Source: Actinomycetota bacterium (GTDB taxonomy: Bacteria > Actinomycetota > CADDZG01 > WHSQ01). Taken from it: a DNA stretch of 12,727 nucleotides. Numbering within the stretch: position 1 is the first letter of the stretch; each line of letters starts with the position of its first letter. The position numbers and the translations under genes were made by a program. The stretch spans positions 1 through 12,727 of the forward strand of contig JACDBF010000007.1 of assembly GCA_013695055.1 (NCBI GenBank), in the 5' to 3' direction. Below, piece by piece: positions 8,301 to 12,727 of the stretch. The notes under the pieces are model-generated. The model worked only from the letters and a program-made list of their open reading frames with translations, ran no database searches and was not told the origin of the DNA.

Positions 8301-8861
8301 CTGGGTGAGTACGCGGTGGGGCGGGAGACCATCCGCGATGAGGTCGGAAAGGATCGCTTTACGAAGGTTACTGCGGATCTAACGGTTGTCGCCTGGAACG
8401 CGTTTCCCGGAAGACTCCGCATTGGTCTCTTGAAACCGATCGGAGGACTGCTACGCCTCCTCCGCCTGCTCGCGTTGACAATCGTTCGGTCACGAAAGTG
8501 GTGGTTGGCGCTGACGCTAACGATTATCGCCCTGAGCGCGTATGTGGCGGTGGAGAATAAGGAATGGCTCAGCATCGGACGGTTCGGAGCCACCGTCATT
8601 CTTCTTGCAGCCACGGCGTTGTTGTTCTATGGTGCGTCTCGCCCCGGACGACTATTAATCGCGGTTCTGTTGCTGGGTGTGGGCATGATGCTTGCGACCG
8701 TCCTGTCGAGGGCGGGACCATGGACGTTTGACCTCACGGGGTGGCAGGCGATCATTTTGCTGGTGGCAGTTCTGGGTCTGTGGTGGGCTGCTTCCGCAGT
8801 CCAAGACAGGAGAGACAAAGAACGACTCAAGGCCAAAGGCAATGAGGTGACTCAGAGATGA
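5382..8861 (+). CDS. Patatin-like phospholipase, DUF3376 type, with C-terminal membrane segments
   Basis: A 1159-aa protein with a complete patatin (serine acyl-hydrolase) domain at the N-terminus. RGGVSLAVWIGG (27-38) is the oxyanion-hole loop; GASAGG (84-89) is the GxSxG nucleophile elbow with Ser86; RSSSSFPGAFEP (235-246) is a conserved block; DGG (285-287) in VMDGGVLDNIPVGRA supplies the Asp of the Ser-Asp dyad. Patatins of this kind hydrolyse acyl ester bonds of lipids. The long middle (about 300-1000) is helical and charged, as in actinobacterial patatin-related proteins with DUF3376 (TIGR03607-like). The C-terminus has four likely membrane helices (about 1040-1058, 1068-1084, 1091-1108, 1120-1140) and a basic tail, which would anchor the enzyme in the cytoplasmic membrane. 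ATG 5382 is preferred over the adjoining TTG 5379; purine-rich AAGAG lies at 5369-5374. Its physiological role is unknown; patatins also serve as effectors in some phage defence systems. Confidence 0.9.
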   Translation: MSQLKPPKPSTSTTTADHELRLALAMRGGVSLAVWIGGACAEINALRLSVSGETNAAGTKTVGMYRKLLRAAGYSSVTIDVISGASAGGLNGALLSTTLMYGVDFDAMKTVWLSVADIEGLMRKPSESEPDSILMGDEYFLRRLNETLAAMTQATQLQSPPSEKEEKRLDLWLATTLVQGSDVLVYDDWATRYVEKSQSAVFHFRCGPYGTDFSGTSTDKEKRIATAYRLALAARSSSSFPGAFEPATICVERPKLLGNRPGADNPTNMFAIFSDALRSKQYVMDGGVLDNIPVGRAIGSIAAASADGPTERWLLFLHPSPEVTSGSPPGKGIGAELGSRPNALRTTLASFQTAAGRESLLDDISILRQHNDSALRNRSLRSALLNRLVKISTEELIREAGRRYPEYVWLRARAAAARIRYLLEDPVGALGEDPFTDNAFRTPLGNLGSMNEWSQANTFRLQDCIASALEDPPAWPGEGPTPNVDEIRKLGVPALKRAIDMLIGFLRSMQAQEASGPISSDLIKAKCELYSVRVVVELLHHMSDLFWPVYACLVSPQATKDWAEAALRARDEFLRSYWDESQEGQLGKLPEELRKTFRYLRQELKKVLGESGGDRDLVKRLWIQLIGCVERISSLMKRLEPPATEATPPEVAEELTDSDASRNVEDEARLLRRVLAKIADASPDEKRREAVVRFLSASEILSFPLDMMAVTGRQYIHFLRIAGTNETPLGWFFPGRKLTVRDKLAGNELNNFSAFYKTSWRANDWMWGRVDAATSLIDLLIRPSAIRKHISGNGRDAKEAFIVMLKECVTAPLDPSLELTADQQRSWQAHFDKLWRDSLEEITIEADALFEASDPETVELTNTKRVLTTRRHWELLVVELKDVVQAAMTQDLSEGNFEEPITDQAGSPDPTAGFEEGSTGGSPGWSKRMLRAVRKCVEGDKERQKREPLARSFMAIRAMGLDPLREPEAMKRLLGEYAVGRETIRDEVGKDRFTKVTADLTVVAWNAFPGRLRIGLLKPIGGLLRLLRLLALTIVRSRKWWLALTLTIIALSAYVAVENKEWLSIGRFGATVILLAATALLFYGASRPGRLLIAVLLLGVGMMLATVLSRAGPWTFDLTGWQAIILLVAVLGLWWAASAVQDRRDKERLKAKGNEVTQR

Positions 8862-9127
8862 TTGGCCCAAGAGCCCGCGCTCCGCGACACCTAGGTCAGA
8901 GGTACTCCGGAGAGCATGACGGTCTGGAGATTGGAGGTAGATGTAGTGATCGGCTCCGTGACCTACAACCGCCCGGAGGGATTCGACCGGAACTAGTTGG
9001 TCCCCCTGCGGTGGACCAGTCGATCCATCGGGATGGCGCATGAAGAACTTTCTCCAGGGTCAGCGGCGACGAGGTTAGCGAACCTCCGGACATCGCCGAG
9101 CGCCCCGCGTACAGATCGGCAGCCGGG
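8862..9127. other. Fragment region between patatin and SUKH genes
   Basis: Contains the 26-codon ORF at 8916-8996 and no other supported gene. An ATG at 8858 overlaps the patatin stop as ATGA and opens 61 codons, but the product is Arg/Pro/Gly-rich and looks like chance. Confidence 0.4.
8916..8996 (+). pseudogene. Possible N-terminal gene stub (26 aa)
   Basis: An ATG with GGAGAG at 8909-8914 opens a frame with a coding look, MTVWRLEVDVVIGSVTYNRP, that stops at TAG 8994-8996. The good ribosome site followed by an early stop is what the start of a truncated gene would look like. No family is recognised, and chance is possible. Confidence 0.3.
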
Positions 9128-9257
9128 GTGGCCGATGTTCGCTGCTCCGCTCCAGGCGACCGCGCAAGCTATGACGACCTGGACCGAATGGAGCGCTCCT
9201 ATCAACTCTCCCTTCCCGATGACTACCGCACATTCTGTGTCGAGTACGTCAGCTATC

Positions 9258-9284
9258 TGGAGTTCCCCCGATCTAGTGGACTCC
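9258..9284 (+). repeat. 27-bp direct repeat, copy 2 (solo IS tip)
   Basis: Identical over 27 bases to 2939-2965 and in the same orientation, but here there is no transposase sequence next to it. It sits inside the SUKH frame. It looks like a solo terminal repeat left by an IS-mediated deletion or an abortive insertion. Confidence 0.9.
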
Positions 9285-9301
9285 ACTGGGACCGCTCAAA
9301 G

Positions 9302-9362
9302 GACATTTGCCAAATACTTGGGCATGAGGATGGATTGTTATCTCACAGGCGTGTCATTCGGC
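9302..9362 (+). repeat. Degenerate ~60-bp repeat, copy B
   Basis: Starts GACATTTGCCAAATACTTGG and shares the CCAA ... TTGGGCATG core and the TGTTATCTCAC block with copy A. One extra base in the dyad loop shifts the frame. After it, one frame continues as CYLTGVSFGDTKVLRLVSAI to a stop at 9411-9413, so this copy may preserve more of the ancestral coding end than A or C. Confidence 0.65.
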
Positions 9363-9435
9363 GACACTAAGGTTCTCCGGCTCGTATCAGCAATAATTCC
9401 GTGTATGCCATGACTGGAGTAGTAAGAGGGACTTT

Positions 9436-9999
9436 GTGGACGAAGAAGCCGCCCGGAATTTCGTGTCTGAGTTTCGCGCAGCTGGAATGCGGATCGCTCG
9501 AGAGATAGGGGGTTGGACGTCTGCGACAGGTAGGTGGACACGGGTAGCGGACGCCTTGACCGCGGAGCTACAACCCATCCTCAGTGTTGGTGGTGCTTCG
9601 GCACGCAGGGGCACCGAGAGGGCGATAGCTAGTGCTCGTCCGGAAATTCGGCAGTTCGCAGTCTCGATGAACTCCGGCACCCGACAAGTGGTGAAGGCCA
9701 CCGATGACGCGGCGCGGATGTGGACGGGTGTTCAAGACGTCTGGGACGAGGCTGTGCACATAGACCGCGAAATGGTCTTGGATATCCGCGAGTCATTCCA
9801 GAGTCTCGTTGGTAGCGCTGTGGGAGCAGGCACCGCTACGCGCAGCTTCAAGGACTCGATGGCAGGCTTCCGGGATTTCGCACAGCAGGAAGTGGACGAG
9901 GCCCTTGATGCGCATGACGCCGCCATTCAGGCGTGTGAATCTGTTGCCGAGCTAGGGAGAACCGTAGTTGAGGTTCTGACGCGCTCTTTGGAGGCGTGA
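9436..9999 (+). CDS. Unrecognised helical 187-aa protein
   Basis: The GTG at 9436 has GAGGG at 9426-9430 as a well-placed ribosome site. The product is almost wholly alpha-helical and rich in Ala, Glu, Asp and Arg, with few prolines: FVSEFRAAGMRIAREIGGW at the start, VVKATDDAARMWTGVQDVWD in the middle and QEVDEALDAHDAAIQACESV near the end. One short hydrophobic stretch (LVGSAVGAG, about 118-126) is too short to span a membrane. The heptad-like spacing suggests a coiled-coil or helical bundle. No enzyme motif is seen. It is the only gene between repeat copies B and C, like a single-gene cassette. Function unknown. Confidence 0.65.
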   Translation: MDEEAARNFVSEFRAAGMRIAREIGGWTSATGRWTRVADALTAELQPILSVGGASARRGTERAIASARPEIRQFAVSMNSGTRQVVKATDDAARMWTGVQDVWDEAVHIDREMVLDIRESFQSLVGSAVGAGTATRSFKDSMAGFRDFAQQEVDEALDAHDAAIQACESVAELGRTVVEVLTRSLEA

Positions 10000-10287
10000 G
10001 CGCAGGCGCGGCCTATCCCTGTTCCCACATCTCGCTGGCCGGCCCATGTCGCGACGCCTTACGTTCCCGGGACATCGGCAAAAATGAGTATGTTGGTAGC
10101 CGACCTCCTGGGGAGCTGATCGGCTCAAGGAACATTCGCCAACACTTGGGCATGACGGGGCCCTCATACCTTACGCGTATGTGATTCGGGACTCGGATGC
10201 CGGGCCATCGGCGTAGTCGACTCAGTCGACGGCGGCTCCCAGACCGACGAGTGCACCACCGATCCCAACGATCAGATCTCGGGCTGC
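10000..10287. other. Gene-poor stretch with repeat copy C and a C-terminal fragment
   Basis: No complete gene. Copy C of the degenerate repeat lies at 10131-10190. A plus-strand open frame between stops (10156-10299) lacks any start codon but ends in coding-like sequence, VDSVDGGSQTDECTTDPNDQ then ISGCLAQ, perhaps the tail of a deleted exported protein; it overlaps the minus-strand stop at 10288. A small dyad GTCGAC-tca-GTCGAC occurs near 10217-10231. Confidence 0.35.
10131..10190 (+). repeat. Degenerate ~60-bp repeat, copy C
   Basis: Starts AACATTCGCCAACACTTGGG, matching copy A at 22 of the first 23 bases, and continues with roughly two thirds identity. As protein it reads NIRQHLG then SYLTRM followed at once by TGA, the same stop position as copy A. 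Upstream similarity with copy B (GCTCAAGG before the core) extends the match leftward. Confidence 0.65.
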
Positions 10288-10545
10288 CTAGCCCAATAAC
10301 GTGGGGGCGGGGTCGCCATGTTGCCGCCAGCGTTCATAGTGTTTGTCGCACCACCCGCGCTTGACGGCTAGTGATTCGCAGCCGTCGACGGAACAGGTGC
10401 CGAAGTTAGTCCGGGGCCGACCTCGCCCTCCCCTCGAGGCTGCCGGCTGCTCTCCGTGCCGACGCCATCGGAAGTAGTGCATGACGCACATGCCCCGGTT
10501 CCACGCTTCCCTATAGCAGCCACGGACCGAGCATCGTTGGCTCAT
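10288..10545 (-). CDS. Small protein with two tandem Cys3His zinc-binding-like motifs
   Basis: An 85-aa protein built of two copies of the same unit. Copy 1 has Cys5, Cys10, Cys20, His23; copy 2 has Cys51, Cys56, Cys66, His69. Both follow C-x4-C-x9-C-x2-H and continue with a YxRWRxHG segment. A basic, Gly/Arg-rich linker (SRGGRGRPRTN) joins them. Such units occur in actinobacterial and actinophage small proteins, sometimes beside HNH nuclease domains, and probably bind zinc and nucleic acid; this is inference. The ATG overlaps the stop of the upstream HTH frame (ATGA), which supports the start and implies coupling. No nuclease motif is present, so it is most likely a DNA-binding accessory protein. 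Confidence 0.7.
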   Translation of the reverse strand: MSQRCSVRGCYREAWNRGMCVMHYFRWRRHGEQPAASRGGRGRPRTNFGTCSVDGCESLAVKRGWCDKHYERWRQHGDPAPTLLG

Positions 10546-10716
10546 GGTTGCTCTTCGGAGATGACCTTGAGCGCGTCGACCTCGAGCTGGTCGACAAAAT
10601 AGCGGTGGCGCCCAGCGATGCGGAATGACTCCAGGTGGCCGCGCTCAATCAAGAGCCGCACTTTTGGCCGTGTCAACAGCTAACTGTCTTGCTGCTTCCG
10701 CCGTGGGGATCAGCAC
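10542..10716 (-). pseudogene. Excisionase-like HTH protein, frameshifted
   Basis: From GTG 10716 the frame reads LIPTAEAARQLAV, the first helix of a MerR/excisionase-type winged HTH, then derails and stops at 10645. The continuation is in another frame from about 10676: LTRPKVRLLIERGHLESFRI then AGRHRYFVDQLEVDAL, the recognition helix and wing (LIERG.L ... G.HRY), ending at TGA 10542-10544. The two parts together make a normal domain of about 57 aa, so a one- or two-base indel lies near 10672-10678. The frame overlaps the preceding ORF by seven bases and the following one by three bases plus ATGA, a strong sign of a once-functional operon. A sequencing error is an alternative to true decay. 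Confidence 0.65.
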
Positions 10717-10877
10717 GCGTTCATCCGATGGGGCTTGCGTCCCGCCATCCGTTGGGAGAAACGGTCTCTGCCAGTACGCCGTCGATACTCGTGGCAAGCT
10801 TTACAAAGCCCCTTGGCGACGGCTGGTGAGCGGCCGCAGTTCGTGTAGCCCTCGGAGTTGGTCTTGGGTCGCGTCAC
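10710..10877 (-). CDS. Small Cys-rich 55-aa ORF
   Basis: A short frame from GTG 10877 to TGA 10710-10712. It contains YTNCGRSPAVAKGLCKACHE followed by YRRRTGRDRF. Cys14, Cys25 and Cys28 and the 'A..kGlCkaC.eYrRR.G' pattern match the second half of the motif in the 85-aa protein downstream, with Cys in place of the final His. It probably binds zinc. The start has no good ribosome site. Its end overlaps the GTG of the HTH frame by seven bases. The C-terminus is basic (MAGRKPHRMNAC). Confidence 0.5.
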   Translation of the reverse strand: MTRPKTNSEGYTNCGRSPAVAKGLCKACHEYRRRTGRDRFSQRMAGRKPHRMNAC

Positions 10878-10937
10878 GAAGTAAGTATCGACTCAGCCCG
10901 GTAATCCGACGCCCCGTCTTAACCCCTTGCTAGCGTC

Positions 10938-10998
10938 CCCTACGTCAAAGTAGGGTCATTCGGGGAGCGGGACTCAGTTCCATTACTCCCGCCCGCCC
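10938..10998 (-). terminator. Dyads after the RTX gene, possible weak terminator
   Basis: A perfect six-base stem CCCTAC-gtcaaa-GTAGGG lies at 10938-10955, and a GC-rich dyad (GCGGG ... CCCGC) lies at about 10966-10991, both just past the RTX stop on the minus strand. Neither is followed by a T-run, so intrinsic termination is only a possibility. Confidence 0.3.
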
Positions 10999-11003
10999 AA
11001 GTT

Positions 11004-12026
11004 TCACTCGCAGGCCTGATTGCTCTCGCCGTTTATGCAGGCGTCCGTTCCTTCCCCCCCGTCTAAAATGTCATTGCCGGGACCCCCGTCAAGGGAATCG
11101 TCGCCAAGGTAACCATCGAGAGAGTCGTTGCCGAGCCCCCCGTCGAGAGCGTCATTTCCCGCACCACCGAAAATAACGTCACCGCCGTCGAGACCGAGAA
11201 TAGTGTCCGCACCGGAAGAGCCTTCGCCGTCGGCGATGAAGTTCGGTCCCGCGTCCCCCTTGAGCGTGTCGCTAAACCGAGAGCCATAAATGTCCTCTAG
11301 ACCGGTCAGAGAATCCGTCCCCCACCCCGTTGCCGTGCCCGCTTGGAGGCTAACGGCGACTGGGCCATCCGCGTTTATATAGACTGCAGCGTCTCGGCGG
11401 GGACCGCCGTGTAGGAAGTCGATGCCGGGCCCCGGCTCCAGCCAGTCGGCGTACCCGCCTCCACCACGGAGGGTGTCACTGCCGGCCCCGCCGGAGAGGT
11501 GGTCGCTATATCCCGGCCCACCTCGGAGCGTGTCGTTGCCTGAGCCACCGAAAAGATTGTCGGACTTACCCGCGCCGGCATTCAGTAGATCGTCGCCGTT
11601 ACCGCCGTGGAGGATGTCGTAGCTCGAGCCCGAGTCCGCCATCTGGTCGTCGCCGTCCCCGCCGAAGAGCCTGTCGATGTAATAACCCTGGCCGCCCGCA
11701 AGAAGATCGTTACCGTGTGCGCCATAAGCCTTGTCATAACCCGTGAACCCGGTAATACGATCTCGAGCCCCCCCGCCGCGGATTACGTCGCTACCCCGAC
11801 CGGCACAGATTCGGTCCTTGCCGGCGAACCCTCTGATGGTGTCGTCCCCGCCTCGGGCGATGATGACGTCGGCGCGGCGCGTGCCTCGGAGGATGTCGTT
11901 GCCAGCGGTTCCAATGATCGTGCCTACTCTTTCATGGCATCTCACGGCCGCGTGAGCGGGGAGCGCCCACTCACTGAGAATGACCGCTCCTATGACTACC
12001 GTTGTCACAAGCCTGGGTCTGCTCAT
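11004..12026 (-). CDS. Secreted RTX (hemolysin-type) calcium-binding repeat protein
   Basis: A 340-aa protein with an N-terminal signal peptide: basic MSRPR, a hydrophobic core (LVTTVVIGAVIL) and a likely signal peptidase site after PAHA (residue 26). The rest is mostly glycine/aspartate nonapeptides of the RTX type (GGxGxDxLx), for example GGAGNDALDGG and GGPGNDILDGG, which fold into a calcium-filled beta-roll outside the cell. A non-repeat insert around residues 213-255 (AVYINADGPVAVSLQAG, then LTGLEDIYGS) is the 'decorated' linker often seen between RTX blocks. Four Cys (30, 73, 332, 339) could form disulphides. There is no protease or lipase domain, so a binding or surface role is more likely than toxin activity. 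The ATG has a strong AGGAGG about five bases upstream. It is a single gene facing the IS debris. Confidence 0.92.
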   Translation of the reverse strand: MSRPRLVTTVVIGAVILSEWALPAHAAVRCHERVGTIIGTAGNDILRGTRRADVIIARGGDDTIRGFAGKDRICAGRGSDVIRGGGARDRITGFTGYDKAYGAHGNDLLAGGQGYYIDRLFGGDGDDQMADSGSSYDILHGGNGDDLLNAGAGKSDNLFGGSGNDTLRGGPGYSDHLSGGAGSDTLRGGGGYADWLEPGPGIDFLHGGPRRDAAVYINADGPVAVSLQAGTATGWGTDSLTGLEDIYGSRFSDTLKGDAGPNFIADGEGSSGADTILGLDGGDVIFGGAGNDALDGGLGNDSLDGYLGDDSLDGGPGNDILDGGEGTDACINGESNQACE

Positions 12027-12144
12027 CTCGCCCTCCTCGCTTCGGCCGCTTTTGCACGTTTAGTCGAAATGCTTTCAAGGCCTAGGTCAGAGGGTAGTCG
12101 CGAAGCGAACAGCTACCCGTTCGCCTGGTTACAAACCGTCGGCC

Positions 12145-12485
12145 TGAACCGCCCCGGGATTCATAGAGACTCGGTTCCTTGAGTCCCGGTCCCTTTGACC
12201 GGAGCTGCTTGACTGTAGTACGCGGCCTCTGCCTCGGCCGGGGAAATCATGCCGATCGGTCCCAACAGCCTGCGTTGTTCCACCAGTCGACCCACTCGAG
12301 CGTTCCGAACTCGACGTCGTCCAAGCCGCGCCACGATCCCTTGTTGCGGATCAGCTCGGTCTTGTAGAGACCGATCACCGACTCGGCGAGGGCGTTGTCA
12401 TAGGAATCGCCGCGGCTGCCGACGCTTTGCACGGCGCCAGCATCGGAGACGCGTTCCGTGTAGTGGATCGACAGGTATTGGGCGG
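12145..12485 (-). mobile_element. IS3-family element, truncated by IS30-type insertion
   Basis: The plus-strand tip TGAACCGCCCCGGGATTCAT at 12145 is the usual terminal sequence of a common actinobacterial IS3-family group. The element's transposase 3' end follows on the minus strand and is cut at about 12484-12488, where a different element begins. No target duplication can be recognised. Confidence 0.8.
12161..12485 (-). pseudogene. IS3-family transposase (OrfB) C-terminal part, frameshifted
   Basis: The minus strand gives QYLSIHYTERVSDAG, GSRGDSYDNALAES, GLYKTELI and LEWVDWWNN, the classic end of the IS3 DDE integrase core. The GDSYDNALAE block carries the last Asp and Glu region of the core. 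Immediately after WWNN the frame slips: the expected RRLLGPIGMISPAEAEAAYY is in the next frame and ends at TGA 12161-12163. One missing base near 12272-12277 (aacaac-gcagg, where a C is expected) explains it. The N-terminal half was lost to the IS30 insertion. Confidence 0.88.
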
Positions 12486-12502
12486 ATTCAAGTGGTCGTC
12501 GC

Positions 12503-12525
12503 AACACCTCAGAGATGGAGGTGTT
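12503..12525 (+). promoter_or_regulatory. Hairpin that hides the transposase ribosome site
   Basis: AACACCTC (12503-12510) and GAGGTGTT (12518-12525) form a perfect eight-base stem with a seven-base loop. The downstream arm overlaps the GGAGGTG ribosome site (12517-12523), seven bases before the transposase ATG. Confidence 0.6.
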
Positions 12526-12530
12526 TCGCG

Positions 12531-12727
12531 ATGGGTGTCGGCAAGCGGCGGCAGGAGATCCGGGCGATGCGTGGCCACATGTGGTCGCCAGGTCGGCCGT
12601 CGACCGCGCGGCGAGAGGATCGACTCCGGTTCTGGCAGGCGATCGCCCGCGGCCCGTCGAGCGAGGAAGCCGCGGTCGAGGCCGGCATTTCATCGGCGGT
12701 CGGGACGAGATGGTTCCGGCAGGCTGG
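12531..12727 (+). CDS. IS30-family transposase, N-terminal part
   Basis: The ATG at 12531 opens a frame to the window's edge (65 residues). It reads MGVGKRRQEIRAMRGHMW, then the IS30-type HTH block REDRLRFWQAIARGPSSEEA and AVEAGISSAVGTRWFRQA. In actinobacterial IS30 transposases this region binds the terminal repeats; the DDE catalytic domain would lie beyond the window. The GGAGGTG ribosome site at 12517-12523 sits in a hairpin. Confidence 0.85.
   Translation, partial: MGVGKRRQEIRAMRGHMWSPGRPSTARREDRLRFWQAIARGPSSEEAAVEAGISSAVGTRWFRQA

Larger units (their letters stand above)
9128..9370 (+). pseudogene. Truncated SUKH (SMI1/KNR4) domain gene
   Basis: From GTG 9128 the frame reads SYDDLDRMERSYQLSLPDDY then RTFCVEY. 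This is the N-terminal signature of the SUKH superfamily (acidic helix, 'LP.DYR.F'), whose members are often immunity proteins for contact-dependent or polymorphic toxins. Right after VSY the coding sequence is replaced by the 27-bp IS tip at 9258, and the remaining codons to the TGA at 9368 come from that tip and from repeat copy B. The conserved Gly-rich core of SUKH proteins is missing, so a working protein is unlikely. An exact family within SUKH cannot be given. Confidence 0.55.
12484..12727 (+). mobile_element. IS30-family element, left end, runs off the window
   Basis: The sequence changes abruptly from IS3 transposase to GATTCAAGTGGTCGTCGCAA, followed by a transposase start of IS30 type. 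The exact left boundary is uncertain by a few bases because no target duplication is visible. Confidence 0.7.

Noticed and set aside
8858..9043. 61-codon ORF starting in an ATGA overlap with the patatin stop
   Set aside because: The product is low in hydrophobic residues and unlike a folded protein; the ATGA is probably coincidence.
3331..10190. The three degenerate repeats as classical integron attC sites or a CRISPR array
   Set aside because: The expected attC core triplets (AAC ... GTTRRRY) are not found in consistent places, spacing is thousands of bases, and no integrase or cas gene is visible.
8890..12096. A 13-base match CCTAGGTCAGAGG at about 8890 and 12081
   Set aside because: A match of this length is expected about once by chance in a window of this size, and it does not extend in either direction.
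11422..12182. Long plus-strand open frames opposite the RTX gene
   Set aside because: They are mirror frames created by the repetitive Gly/Asp codons of the RTX gene, which has a signal peptide and a strong ribosome site.
1..12727. tRNA or rRNA genes
   Set aside because: No cloverleaf-like or conserved ribosomal segments were recognised by eye on either strand; a covariance-model scan would be needed to exclude a divergent tRNA.

Overview
The window reads as accessory DNA from a high-GC Gram-positive bacterium, most likely an actinobacterium. The signs are the GC-rich codon use, frequent GTG/TTG starts, a DUF3376-type patatin, a 'VDTQGD'-type class III cyclase, and IS3 and IS30 remnants of actinobacterial type. 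Species cannot be named from the sequence.

Layout. (1) 1-1783, plus strand: a tightly packed three-gene unit made of the 3' end of a probable TIGR04255-family gene, a protein with a helix-turn-helix and MbcA/ParS-like tail, and an unrecognised 229-aa protein. (2) 1780-2832, minus strand and convergent: a decayed gene, preceded by a class III nucleotide cyclase catalytic domain broken by two frameshifts. (3) 2939-3937: an IS3-family remnant, then about 770 bases of debris. (4) 3938-8861, plus strand: a 330-aa protein of unknown family, then a 1159-aa patatin-like phospholipase with four predicted C-terminal membrane segments. (5) 8862-10287: small fragments, a truncated SUKH (SMI1/KNR4) immunity-like gene whose end is replaced by an IS tip, and a 187-aa helical protein. 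(6) 10288-10877, minus strand: three small overlapping reading frames, Cys-rich / excisionase-like HTH / Cys-rich, the middle one frameshifted. (7) 11004-12026, minus strand: a secreted RTX calcium-binding protein. (8) 12145-12727: an IS3-family transposase 3' end, frameshifted and cut by an IS30-family element that runs off the window.

How it fits together. Much of the sequence between the intact genes is mobile-element wreckage. A 27-bp perfect direct repeat (2939 and 9258), interpreted as the same IS3-family tip, brackets the 6.3-kb stretch that carries the two large intact genes. A degenerate ~60-bp motif occurs three times in the same orientation (3331, 9302, 10131) and behaves like the repeated 3' end of a gene family or a cassette boundary. 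The best candidates for undescribed systems are the three-gene unit at the left edge, the 330-aa protein plus membrane patatin pair, and the small Cys-rich/HTH/Cys-rich operon. Nothing here proves function for any of them.
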